Below are positions 1-7,113 of a DNA stretch of 15,887 bases, piece by piece. The stretch lies in the NCBI GenBank assembly GCA_910584955.1, contig CAJUDC010000030.1:6573-22459 (forward strand). The letters are read 5' to 3'. Within the stretch, counting starts at the first letter, position 1. Each line of letters begins with the position of its first letter. The stretch comes from an uncultured Paraprevotella sp. Lineage in GTDB: Bacteria > Bacteroidota > Bacteroidia > Bacteroidales > Bacteroidaceae. The notes under the pieces were generated by a model, which saw only the letters and a program-made list of their open reading frames with translations, had not been told where the DNA came from and did no database searches. The position numbers and the translations under genes were made by a program.

Positions 1-1
1 G

Positions 2-514
2 TCTGGCATAACATGGTCTAATTATGATATTGGCACGAATATATTGTTTATAAATTCAGTTCTTAACGGTTCTATTTCTTACTCGAATTCGCAAAGTACC
101 CTCTTCTTTAAAAATTGCATTATGCAGTATGTACCCGGTAATTCTTATACCTATGAGAACTGTATCTTGGGCGGAGCACCCGGTAACGGCAGTGCAGTGC
201 GCAATTGCATTCTGCTGAAGAATGGCGAAGGCACATATATCGGCGGCGAAAACTGGGCAAACAAACAATACGCCGGCATCTTTACCGAGGAAATGACCGA
301 TCTGAAATGGACAGAGGGCAAGACCTATGAGCTGAAATATCCCGATACCTACATCGGAACCGACGGCAAGCAAGTAGGATTATACGGCGGTACATACCCT
401 TACAATCCTACGCCTTCTACTCCGCAAATCACCCGTTGCGAGATCGACAACGCTACGGCGACCGACGGCACCATTAAGGTGAAGATCACCGTAGAGGCAC
501 AGACCGAAGACTAA
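2..514 (+). CDS. C-terminal part of a beta-helix (pectate-lyase-like) secreted protein, 5' end outside window
   Basis: The frame is open from the left edge of the window (codons from base 2), so this is the 3' end of a longer gene; a TTG at 44 is only an in-frame codon, not a convincing start. The visible ~170 residues carry short repeating N-C-I-L/M rungs (FKNCIMQY, YENCILGG, VRNCILLKN), the pattern of right-handed parallel beta-helix proteins, where stacked asparagine/cysteine/isoleucine positions repeat per coil. After the rungs comes a segment ending in IGTDGKQVGLYGG and a Pro/Thr-rich linker (PYNPTPSTP), then a short beta-rich tail (TRCEIDNATATDGTIKVKITVEA). I know such tails from Bacteroidales secreted beta-helix proteins; the substrate is unknown. 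The stop lies 16 bases before the next gene, so the two are probably cotranscribed. The first ~120 bases are about 30% GC, rising to ~50% by base 240. No catalytic residues can be assigned. Confidence 0.75.
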   Translation, partial: SGITWSNYDIGTNILFINSVLNGSISYSNSQSTLFFKNCIMQYVPGNSYTYENCILGGAPGNGSAVRNCILLKNGEGTYIGGENWANKQYAGIFTEEMTDLKWTEGKTYELKYPDTYIGTDGKQVGLYGGTYPYNPTPSTPQITRCEIDNATATDGTIKVKITVEAQTED

Positions 515-530
515 TTTTAAACCTGAGAGC

Positions 531-2036
531 ATGAAAAAATTATCAAACATACGCAGCGGGTTGCTGATTGCCGCTATGACGGTCGGCGTCGGACTTCATG
601 CGCAAAGGGCTGGCTACGAGTATTGGTTGGACGAGGAATTCGGCAGCCGCAAGTTCGTAGCACAGTCTTTGGGTCAGGTAAGTTTCGGCGTAGACGCTTC
701 GGCATTGACGCCGGGCATCCACCGCTTCCACTTCCGCGCTTGCGATGGCCGTGGACGCTGGAGCAGTCCGATGGCCCATTATTTTTTGCGCACTGCTTCC
801 TCCCGCAGCGGTAACCGTATGGCGGCTTATGAGTATTGGGTGGACGAAGAGACGCCCGTGCACGGCACCATGGACGGAAATATGCTGGCGCTGACATTAC
901 CGATGGGACATCTGGTGCCGGGCGTGCACAGCCTGAAAGTGCGGCTGGCCGATGCGGTCGGACAGTGGAGTTCGCCTATGGTTCATTACTTTTTGCGTTT
1001 GTCGCCCGATCGCAGCGATAACCGGCTGACACGCTATGAGTATTGGTTGGACGACGACTATGCCGGACGGCAGACGGGTATCGCCACCGACGGTACCCTA
1101 CAACTGGCAGCTGATGCGAGCCGGCTGACTTACGGCATGCACCGTTTCCAGTATCGTGTGGCGGATGCTGCGGGAAAATGGAGTGTGCCGTGTGCCGTTT
1201 ACTTTGTGCGGGCGGAACCCACGCTGGCCGGCAACGAGATTACGGCCTACGAGTATTGGTTCAACGCCGGACGCACGACGCATGTAGACGTGACGCCCGC
1301 CAACCCTTTCACGGCTGATAACTTACAGATGCAGATCGGCGAAGTGTTGCCTTATGCGGTACCGGAGGATTACACAGTCGATTGGGAGACGCTGACGGCC
1401 TATTGTCCGGGCGACGTGGTGTTCGGCATCCGCTTCGGCGACCGTGCCGGACATTGGAGCGAGGCACGCACCGACACCTTTGCCTACCGCGCTCCGCAGC
1501 AACTCGACCCGCAAGCGCTGACCTTCGGCAAGGATGTCGAAGCGCTGCGCACCGAGCCGGGACGCATCCGGTGCTACACGGTGGAGGCCGTAGCGGGCGA
1601 CTCGCTGTTGTGGCACACCGGCGGTCCCTGTACCGTCGATCTGTATGGTGCCGACGGCACCCGCCTGTGGCGCCGGACGTCGGCTGCCGGTCCGCTGGAA
1701 GAGAAGATGAAGGCCGAAACCGTCGGACGCCTGTACGCCTTGGTGTATCATATCGGGACGGACACCCTGCGTGTGGGGTGTGACAAACCGGTGCCTACCG
1801 CCCTGACGCAACAGACCCTCGGTTCGGGCATTCGCGTGGAGACCCGCACCGGGCAACTCGTCGTGAGCGGTGCAGCCGGAATGACCTGCACCGTAACGCA
1901 CGTGCAAGGCTATGTGGCCGGCAACCGGCGCCTGACGGGCGACACGGAGACGTTTGCCTTGCGGCGCGGCGTCTATTTGGTTCGGGTGACGGACGGCGCC
2001 GCCGTAGTCAGCACCTCGAAGATTACGATTCCCTGA
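531..2036 (+). CDS. Secreted protein with four tandem YEYW repeats and a type-IX-secretion-like C-terminal domain
   Basis: A 501-residue protein with a clear signal peptide (MKKLSN..., hydrophobic GLLIAAMTVGVGL, probable cut after HA at residue 24). Four units follow, starting at Tyr29, Tyr100, Tyr169 and Tyr240. Each opens with YEYW(L/V/F)(D/N), continues to a G(I/V/M)H.(F/L) strand and ends near W-S-x-P with a Y/T-F-x-R strand, as expected for beta-sandwich-like modules. The fourth unit is longer and divergent. Residues ~327-419 form another beta-rich region (GDSLLWHTGG, VDLYGADGTRLWR) that could be a PPC-like domain; this is inference. Residues ~432-501 (RTGQLVVSG ... LRRGVYLVRVTDG ... KITIP) match the pattern of a Por secretion tail. 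I recognise the repeat family from Bacteroidales genomes but know no function; binding or structural surface roles are possible. It sits 16 bases after the beta-helix gene and ends at a strong terminator. Start chosen because ATG is directly followed by the signal peptide. Confidence 0.85.
   Translation: MKKLSNIRSGLLIAAMTVGVGLHAQRAGYEYWLDEEFGSRKFVAQSLGQVSFGVDASALTPGIHRFHFRACDGRGRWSSPMAHYFLRTASSRSGNRMAAYEYWVDEETPVHGTMDGNMLALTLPMGHLVPGVHSLKVRLADAVGQWSSPMVHYFLRLSPDRSDNRLTRYEYWLDDDYAGRQTGIATDGTLQLAADASRLTYGMHRFQYRVADAAGKWSVPCAVYFVRAEPTLAGNEITAYEYWFNAGRTTHVDVTPANPFTADNLQMQIGEVLPYAVPEDYTVDWETLTAYCPGDVVFGIRFGDRAGHWSEARTDTFAYRAPQQLDPQALTFGKDVEALRTEPGRIRCYTVEAVAGDSLLWHTGGPCTVDLYGADGTRLWRRTSAAGPLEEKMKAETVGRLYALVYHIGTDTLRVGCDKPVPTALTQQTLGSGIRVETRTGQLVVSGAAGMTCTVTHVQGYVAGNRRLTGDTETFALRRGVYLVRVTDGAAVVSTSKITIP
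615..1488 (+). repeat. Four in-gene tandem repeats (YEYW units)
   Basis: Four coding repeats begin at 615, 828, 1035 and 1248, i.e. spaced 213, 207 and 213 bases. Each has the identical 9-mer GAGTATTGG at its start (618, 831, 1038, 1251) encoding EYW. Outside this core the DNA has diverged more than the protein pattern, so the duplications look old rather than recent. Confidence 0.85.
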
Positions 2037-2068
2037 GCGTAGCGATTACGCTGCTTACTTAAGTCGGT

Positions 2069-2105
2069 CCCCTGCAGAACCTGTCGTTTTGCAGGGGATT
2101 TTTTT
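2069..2105 (+). terminator. Rho-independent terminator after the YEYW-repeat gene
   Basis: Stem CCCCTGCA (2069-2076) pairs with TGCAGGGG (2090-2097), with a 13-base loop, followed by a run of seven T (2099-2105). It lies 33 bases after the stop and would end the beta-helix/YEYW transcript. Confidence 0.9.
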
Positions 2106-2326
2106 CGGGGATGCCCGACGCTACGTCCCGGCCCGTTCGGCCAAACTACAGACAAAACGGTGAGACGGACACATCACGCCTTGATTCGGACAGAACGCGT
2201 CACGGTTTGTACGCATCAAGTCGCGTTTTGCAGTTGAAGTCTCCGGTCTGTGGCTTTCCCCGCCGCGTCATCCGAAGTTTTCGCCGGCGGAAAGCGGTTT
2301 TTCCGTCGGCATGGTGCGCACGGGGA
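2106..2326. other. Non-coding gap between convergent units
   Basis: About 220 bases between two terminators, holding no credible gene. The only open frame (2111-2329, 72 codons) is Arg-rich with no start context or recognisable protein. One hairpin is visible: an 11-bp stem GCCGGCGGAAA (2283-2293) with TTTCCGTCGGC (2300-2310), including one G-U pair and a six-base loop, with no T-run beside it. Confidence 0.6.
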
Positions 2327-2372
2327 TAAAGAAAAACCGTTTCGTTCCCCGCTGCGGGAAACGAAACGGTTT
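2327..2372 (-). terminator. Terminator after the SulP gene (possibly bidirectional)
   Basis: A long inverted repeat: AAACCGTTTCGTTCCC (2334-2349) pairs with GGGAAACGAAACGGTTT (2356-2372) with one bulged base. Read on the minus strand the stem is followed by TTTTTCTTT, a good U-tract, about 70 bases past the SulP stop. On the plus strand it is followed by TTTGTTTT-like sequence, so it may also act as a backup in that direction. Confidence 0.85.
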
Positions 2373-2443
2373 GTTTTCGGGCAGATGCGTTCCGGCGGAT
2401 CCGGTGTCCGGGCTTCCGGCGGACGATAGTCGCCCGGAGGGGA

Positions 2444-4120
2444 TTATTTCTCCACGTATTTGCGGGCCTCCTCCAATGCCTCGTTGATGTGGCTGCAAAT
2501 ATGTCTTTTGCCCAGCATCTCGTTGAAGCCGCTCTTTTCCAGTACCCGGTGTACGGGGTCCGTCACTCCCGACAGAATGACGTGTATGTTCTCCTTGTGG
2601 CTCATGGCACACAGGTTCGTCAGGTTGTGGATTCCGGTGGAGTCGATAAACGGCACCTTGCGCATGCGGATGATGCGCACCTTGGGCCGCTGTTTGGTTT
2701 GCAGCATCACCTCCTCGAATTTGTTGGCGATGCCGAAGAAGTACGGTCCGTTGATCTCGTACACTTCCACGCCCTCGGGGATGGACAGGTGTTCTTCGTG
2801 CAGGGTGATGTCGCTTTCTTCGTTGGGATCGATCTCGTCGGTCACCATGTTGATGTGCGTCGTCTCCGAGATACGGCGCATGAAGAGCAGACAGGCGATG
2901 ACGAGACCCACCTCGATGGCGATGGTAAGGTCGAAGATCACGGTCAGCAGGAAAGTGATGAGGAGCACGGTGACGTCCGATTTCGGGTTCTTCAGCAATT
3001 CGCGGAACGTACGCCAGCCGCTCATGTTGTAGCTGACGATCACCAGCACACCCGCCAGACAGGCCATCGGGATATACTGTGCCAGCGGCATGAGCAGCAG
3101 GAAGATGAGCAGCAGCACTACCGCATGGATGATGCCCGCCACAGGCGTGCGGCCGCCGTTGTTGATGTTGGTCATGGTGCGGGCGATGGCTCCCGTGGCC
3201 GGGATGCCGCCGAAGAGGGGCGAGAGGATGTTGGCGATGCCCTGGCCCACGAGTTCCTGGTTGGAGTCGTGGCGGTCGCCGATCACGCCGTCGGCCACCG
3301 TGGCCGAAAGCAGCGATTCGATGGCCCCCAGCACGGCTATGGTGATGGCCGGTGAGATCAGGCGTTTCACCGTCTCCCAGTTTATATCCGGTACGTTCAT
3401 GTCCGGCAGCTCGGAACGGATGGCAAAACGGTCGCCGATGGTTTCGATGGTGGTAATGCCGCAAAACTGTTTCAGCAGATAGGCGGCCACGGTCATGATG
3501 ATGATGGCGATGAGCGATCCCGGTATGCGGCGGCTCACCTTCGGGGAAAGGGCGATGATGACCACGCTCAGTATACCCACGCCTGCCGACCACGGTTCGA
3601 CGGTACCGAAGTGGCGGAAGTAGACGATCCACTTCTCGATGAAGTCGGCCGGCACCTGTGCGATGCTCAGGCCCAGCAGGTCTTTTACCTGGGTGGTGAA
3701 GATGGTGACGGCAATACCGCTGGTGAATCCCACCACAATGGGATAAGGAATATACTTGATGATGGTGCCCAGATGGAAAATGCCCAGCAGGACGAGGAAT
3801 ATGCCTGCCAGAATGGTGGCGATAAGCAGACCCGTCTCGCCGTATTGCTGGATGATGCCGTAGATGATCACGATGAAGGCACCGGTGGGTCCGCCGATCT
3901 GCACCCGGCTGCCGCCGAACAGGGAGATGGCGAAACCGGCGACGACGGCTGTGATAATGCCTTTCTCCGGGGTCACTCCCGAGGCGATACCGAAAGCTAT
4001 GGCCAGTGGCAGAGCCACGATGCCTACGATGATACCCGCCATGAGGTCGGCCGTGAAGGTGGCCTTCGAGTACGTCTGTAAATCCCGGACGAGTTTGGGT
4101 TTAAATACAAATCCTTTCAT
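2444..4120 (-). CDS. SulP-family inorganic anion transporter with STAS domain
   Basis: A 558-residue inner-membrane transporter of the SulP/SLC26 family, which moves sulfate, bicarbonate or similar anions by H+ or Na+ symport or by exchange. The N-terminal ~415 residues are a string of hydrophobic segments with family hallmarks: DLMAGIIVGIVALPLAIAFGIASG (26-48), GGPTGAF (77-83), ESLLSA (268-273) and HDSNQELVGQGIANI (284-297). Residues ~447-555 form a cytoplasmic STAS domain with the conserved DSTG at 493-496, the position of the phosphorylatable serine in anti-sigma antagonist relatives. Full length for the family. The start ATG (4118-4120) follows a promoter element by about 40 bases. Its divergent neighbour is a POT transporter. 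The substrate cannot be read from sequence: sulfate and bicarbonate are both plausible, and there are no carbonic anhydrase or sulfate-assimilation genes beside it. Confidence 0.93.
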   Translation of the reverse strand: MKGFVFKPKLVRDLQTYSKATFTADLMAGIIVGIVALPLAIAFGIASGVTPEKGIITAVVAGFAISLFGGSRVQIGGPTGAFIVIIYGIIQQYGETGLLIATILAGIFLVLLGIFHLGTIIKYIPYPIVVGFTSGIAVTIFTTQVKDLLGLSIAQVPADFIEKWIVYFRHFGTVEPWSAGVGILSVVIIALSPKVSRRIPGSLIAIIIMTVAAYLLKQFCGITTIETIGDRFAIRSELPDMNVPDINWETVKRLISPAITIAVLGAIESLLSATVADGVIGDRHDSNQELVGQGIANILSPLFGGIPATGAIARTMTNINNGGRTPVAGIIHAVVLLLIFLLLMPLAQYIPMACLAGVLVIVSYNMSGWRTFRELLKNPKSDVTVLLITFLLTVIFDLTIAIEVGLVIACLLFMRRISETTHINMVTDEIDPNEESDITLHEEHLSIPEGVEVYEINGPYFFGIANKFEEVMLQTKQRPKVRIIRMRKVPFIDSTGIHNLTNLCAMSHKENIHVILSGVTDPVHRVLEKSGFNEMLGKRHICSHINEALEEARKYVEK

Positions 4121-4160
4121 AAAATACTGTCTTGTTTGTGTTATGATGGTTTAATGGGTG

Positions 4161-4168
4161 CAAAGTTA
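4161..4168 (-). promoter_or_regulatory. Bacteroidetes -7 element for the SulP gene
   Basis: CAAAGTTA on the plus strand reads TAACTTTG on the minus strand, a full match to TAnnTTTG. It lies about 40 bases before the SulP ATG. No good TTTG -33 element is visible at the usual spacing. Confidence 0.65.
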
Positions 4169-4282
4169 CAAAAAAAGTAACGTAATGTTAATATTTCTAT
4201 ACCAATTTGTAAAAATGGGAAGGAGGAAGGGCTTTACAAGGCCTTTTCGGGAGAAAATACGAGGTTCTCATTAAAATTTGTT

Positions 4283-4290
4283 TATCTTTG
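4283..4290 (+). promoter_or_regulatory. Bacteroidetes -7 element for the POT transporter gene
   Basis: TATCTTTG is a full match to TAnnTTTG, 40 bases before the ATG at 4331. The -33 element is not clear. Together with the SulP element it defines a ~210-base divergent, AT-rich intergenic region. Confidence 0.65.
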
Positions 4291-4330
4291 TGCATCAAAT
4301 TAAATGTATTAATCTTAAAAATCGTATTTT

Positions 4331-5989
4331 ATGTTCGAGGGACAACCTAAGGGCCTATATGCCCTGGCACTGGCAAACACGGGAGAGCGCTTCGGCTACT
4401 ACACCATGCTTGCCATTTTCGTATTGTTTTTGCAAGCCCAATACGGCTACACGGTAGCCGAAGCGGGACAGATCTACGGCGGCTTCCTGGCCTTTACTTA
4501 TTTTTGTCCGCTGGTGGGCGGTTTCCTGGCCGACCGGTTCGGCTACGGGAAGATGGTGACGCTGGGTATTTTCGTCATGTTCCTGGGCTACCTGTTGCTG
4601 GCCGCACCGATGGGAGGAAGCGCCGCAGGAAAGGCCATGATTTTCGGTGCTTTGGCGCTGATTGCCGTCGGAACGGGTCTGTTCAAGGGAAACCTGCAGG
4701 TGATGGTGGGCAATCTGTATGACGCTCCCCAGCTTCAGGGCAAGCGCGATTCCGCTTTCAGTCTGTTTTATATGGCGATCAACATCGGCGCGTTGTTTGC
4801 ACCGACGGCTGCTACCAAGGTGACCAATTACGTGTTGGGGGCCAACGGCTTCACCTATAATCCCCGCATCCCGGAGTTGGCCCACCAGTATCTGGACCGT
4901 CCGCAGGGAATGACTCCCGAGGCTTACAGGCTGTTGGAAGAAGCGATGGGCGAGCAAGGGTTTGTAGGCGATCTGACCGCATTCTGCACCACGTATATAG
5001 ACCGCTTGTCCGAGGCTTATCACTACGGTTTCGGGGTGGCCTGCCTTTCGTTGGTGGTTTCCGTAGCCATTTATTACGCTTTCCGCTCCTCCTTCAAGCA
5101 CGCTGACTACAATGCCAAGACGGCTCCCGCCCAGGTGCAGGCGGAAGTGCTTACGCCGGCCGAAACGAGGGCCCGCGTGGTGGCGTTGCTGCTTGTGTTC
5201 GCTGTGGTGATTTTCTTCTGGATGTCGTTCCACCAGAACGGCTTGACGATGACTACTTTCGCGCAGAACTATACCCAGGGGCGGGCGGACGGTCTGAATG
5301 TGATGAGTTTCGACGTGCTCAATCTTGTGTTGATCGTGTTGTGTGTCTACGGTGCCTTCGGTATCGTTCAGAACGGAGGCGGCAAGGGACGGCTCATCGC
5401 TTGGGTGATGACGGCTGTCGGCGTGGCCGGTCTGGCGGCGCAATACGCTACGAAGCCGGCGGAAATCGAGGTTCAGCCGCAGATGTTCCAGCAGTTTAAC
5501 CCGTTCTTCGTGGTGGCGCTTACTCCGTTCTCGCTGGCTATCTTCAGCTATCTGGGCAAACGCGGCAAGGAACCCTCGGCTCCCCGCAAGATCGGGCTGG
5601 GCATGTTGGTTGCCGCCTTGGGTTTCTGCATATTGACGGCTGTCTCGTTCGGCATGCCCTCGCCTGCGGCTCTTAAGGAAGGTGCCACGGCTACGTTGGT
5701 ATCGCCCAACTGGCTGATCTCCACCTACCTGGTGCTTACGTTTGCCGAACTGTTGCTTTCGCCGATGGGAATCTCGTTTGTGAGCAAGGTGGCGCCTCCG
5801 AAACTGAAAGGTACCATGATGGGCGGTTGGTTTGCAGCCACGGCCATCGGTAACTACCTGACGTCCGTTCCCGCTCTGTTGTGGGATAAAGTGGAATTGT
5901 GGATGGTATGGGCGGTGCTCATCGTGCTGTGCCTGCTGTCGGCCCTGTTTATTTTCTCGTTGATGAAGCGATTGGAAAAAGTGGCCTGA
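4331..5989 (+). CDS. POT/PTR2-family proton-dependent oligopeptide transporter-like MFS protein
   Basis: A 552-residue polytopic membrane protein of the proton-coupled oligopeptide transporter branch of the major facilitator superfamily; such proteins import di- and tripeptides with protons. Visible hallmarks are NTGERFGYYTML (16-27, the helix-1 ExxERFxYY motif), GGFLADRFGYGK (63-74, the MFS loop 2-3 motif), GTGLFKGNLQVMVGNLY (114-130) and FSLFYMAINIGALFAP (143-158, PTR2 signature 2). The first Glu of ExxER is Asn16 here, while Glu19 and Arg20 are kept; I recall NxxER in other Bacteroidetes POT proteins, so this is probably a subfamily trait. Residues ~180-225, between helix pairs, hold an unusually long hydrophilic segment. 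The gene is monocistronic: own promoter before it, terminator after it. Peptides are the likely substrate but are not proven. Confidence 0.9.
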   Translation: MFEGQPKGLYALALANTGERFGYYTMLAIFVLFLQAQYGYTVAEAGQIYGGFLAFTYFCPLVGGFLADRFGYGKMVTLGIFVMFLGYLLLAAPMGGSAAGKAMIFGALALIAVGTGLFKGNLQVMVGNLYDAPQLQGKRDSAFSLFYMAINIGALFAPTAATKVTNYVLGANGFTYNPRIPELAHQYLDRPQGMTPEAYRLLEEAMGEQGFVGDLTAFCTTYIDRLSEAYHYGFGVACLSLVVSVAIYYAFRSSFKHADYNAKTAPAQVQAEVLTPAETRARVVALLLVFAVVIFFWMSFHQNGLTMTTFAQNYTQGRADGLNVMSFDVLNLVLIVLCVYGAFGIVQNGGGKGRLIAWVMTAVGVAGLAAQYATKPAEIEVQPQMFQQFNPFFVVALTPFSLAIFSYLGKRGKEPSAPRKIGLGMLVAALGFCILTAVSFGMPSPAALKEGATATLVSPNWLISTYLVLTFAELLLSPMGISFVSKVAPPKLKGTMMGGWFAATAIGNYLTSVPALLWDKVELWMVWAVLIVLCLLSALFIFSLMKRLEKVA

Positions 5990-6020
5990 TTCGTTCGGGA
6001 ATTGTCCCGGCTATTCGATA

Positions 6021-6066
6021 AAGAGTGCTACCGGTTCTTGATGAATACCGGTAGCACTCTTCTTCT
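6021..6066. terminator. Bidirectional terminator between POT and nitroreductase genes
   Basis: A perfect 15-bp inverted repeat, AAGAGTGCTACCGGT (6021-6035) with ACCGGTAGCACTCTT (6047-6061), and an 11-base loop. Read on plus it is followed by CTTCTATAT; read on minus it ends in CTCTTTATC. It lies between convergent genes and can serve both. The T-runs are modest. Confidence 0.8.
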
Positions 6067-6093
6067 ATATATAATAGGTGTAAACCGTCCGTT

Positions 6094-6603
6094 TCAGTCC
6101 TCCTGCCAGATGTCGGCCATCGGTTTGCGCGTTTTTTCCGGTATCTCGTCTGTGGCGGGATAGCCGATAGGGATGATCACGCTCGGTTCCGTATGTTCCG
6201 GTAGCCGGAACAACTCTTTGCACAGTTGCACGCGGAAATTGCACACCCAGCAGGTGCCCAGGCCCTGCTCGGCCGCAGCCAGGCAGAGATGTTCCACGGC
6301 AATGGCAATGTCAATGTCCGCATGGTTCAGGCCGTCGTAGCGGCGGGTCCAGGCCTCTTCGGTGTTTTTGCACACCAGAATGTAGGCCGGTGCCTCGCGA
6401 AACCAGTCGCGGTCGTAGCATTGTTGCAGCTTGTCGCGTTCTTCCGGCTGCGTGACGAGGCGGAATTGCCAGGGTTGCCGGTTGACGGCCGAGGGCGCCA
6501 GGCGGACACATTCTTTTATATACTCCAGTTTTTCGGCCGGAATGTTGTCCGGCCGGTAGGCCCGCACCGAGTAACGGGTCCTGCACAGTTCTTTAAAATT
6601 CAT
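6094..6603 (-). CDS. Nitroreductase family protein (FMN-dependent NAD(P)H oxidoreductase)
   Basis: A 169-residue flavoprotein of the nitroreductase fold, which reduces nitro compounds, quinones or other acceptors with NAD(P)H through FMN. Family features: CRTRYSVRAY (8-16, FMN phosphate-binding arginines), LAPSAVNRQPWQF (35-47), HADIDIAIAVEHLCLAAAEQGLGTCWVC (94-121) and EKTRKPMADI at the C-terminus. Length is typical of the short Bacteroides/Clostridium members. I place the start at the ATG ending at 6603 (MNFKELCRTRYS). A longer open frame reaches 6699, but its 32 extra residues have no family resemblance and cross a -7 promoter element. It is divergent from the small gene at 6800 and the SOD gene, so a link to redox stress is possible but only inferred. 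The natural substrate cannot be told. Confidence 0.9.
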   Translation of the reverse strand: MNFKELCRTRYSVRAYRPDNIPAEKLEYIKECVRLAPSAVNRQPWQFRLVTQPEERDKLQQCYDRDWFREAPAYILVCKNTEEAWTRRYDGLNHADIDIAIAVEHLCLAAAEQGLGTCWVCNFRVQLCKELFRLPEHTEPSVIIPIGYPATDEIPEKTRKPMADIWQED

Positions 6604-6638
6604 GGTGCGAAAATATTTGTGAATTGATGATCTGCCGG

Positions 6639-6646
6639 CAAAATTA
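6639..6646 (-). promoter_or_regulatory. Bacteroidetes -7 element for the nitroreductase gene
   Basis: CAAAATTA on the plus strand reads TAATTTTG on the minus strand, a full match to TAnnTTTG, 36 bases before the chosen ATG. It supports the shorter start. No clear -33 element. Confidence 0.6.
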
Positions 6647-6762
6647 ACGAATATATAAGTCTTCTTATCATTGTTTGGCTTAAAAAGAATGCACAGCACC
6701 TAAAATAATGAAAAACACCGATTTTTTCTTTGTATTTCGTGATTCGGAACCGGGGAATGCGC

Positions 6763-6770
6763 TATATTTG
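6763..6770 (+). promoter_or_regulatory. Bacteroidetes -7 element for the 6800 gene and sod
   Basis: TATATTTG matches TAnnTTTG and lies 29 bases before the ATG at 6800. A -33 TTTG at the right spacing is not evident. It probably drives the small gene together with the superoxide dismutase gene. Confidence 0.55.
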
Positions 6771-6799
6771 CCGGTAAGGAAAACAAAAAATGAAAGGCT

Positions 6800-7081
6800 A
6801 TGGGACTTGATGAACTGACAAGCGAATTTAAGGCGGAACTTCTGCGGAAGATCCGTTACACGGTAGTGCCGCAAGTGCGCCGTGTGGCGGTGGAAGGGGC
6901 GAGAGACGGCCGGACGGAAACGAAAGTGCTGTATATGGCCTATCGCGATTCGGCGGAGCAGACACACGATTACGATGCGCTCTCTTACGAAGAGCTGATG
7001 GCTCACCCCGATTATGTAGACAACGCCTTTTACCGCATGTGTGAGGATATTCATCGAAACACCGGCCTGGAGATTGAGTAA
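6800..7081 (+). CDS. Small protein of unknown function upstream of sod
   Basis: A 93-residue soluble protein with no signal peptide or membrane segment; I do not recognise its family. It begins MGLDELTSEF, has a charged helical start (FKAELLRKIRY), a middle VLYMAYRDSAEQTHDYDALSYEEL that looks like strand then helix, and ends with VDNAFYRMCEDIHRNTGLEIE. The start ATG has AAAGG four bases upstream (6794-6798 region) and follows a -7 element, while an ATG ten bases earlier runs into a stop after six codons. The stop is only 32 bases before the SOD start and no terminator lies between, so it is probably cotranscribed with sod. A role in metal or oxidative stress is a guess from position only. Confidence 0.7.
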   Translation: MGLDELTSEFKAELLRKIRYTVVPQVRRVAVEGARDGRTETKVLYMAYRDSAEQTHDYDALSYEELMAHPDYVDNAFYRMCEDIHRNTGLEIE

Positions 7082-7113
7082 AAAGATTGTGAAACCACAA
7101 AAAAAGGACGACT

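Noticed and set aside
44..514. TTG at 44 as the real start of the beta-helix gene
   Set aside because: The frame is open to the window edge, the preceding residues continue the same rung pattern, and no ribosome site or promoter precedes it.
615..1488. YEYW repeats as a CRISPR-like or mobile repeat
   Set aside because: They are in-frame protein repeats at 207-213 base spacing, with DNA identity limited to a short core.
2111..2329. 72-codon frame between the two terminators
   Set aside because: Arg/Ser-rich, no start context, lies downstream of a strong terminator.
2489..3355. 288-codon plus-strand frame opposite SulP
   Set aside because: Low-complexity Asp/His/Gln/Val shadow of the SulP coding strand.
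2268..3632. 454-codon open frame antisense-shifted within the SulP gene
   Set aside because: It is rich in His, Arg, Gly and Pro, has no recognisable domains, and lies in another frame of a gene with clear family motifs; a result of high GC.
4355..5443. 362-codon minus-strand frame across the POT gene
   Set aside because: His/Gln/Arg-rich composition typical of an antisense shadow; the plus strand has a full transporter.
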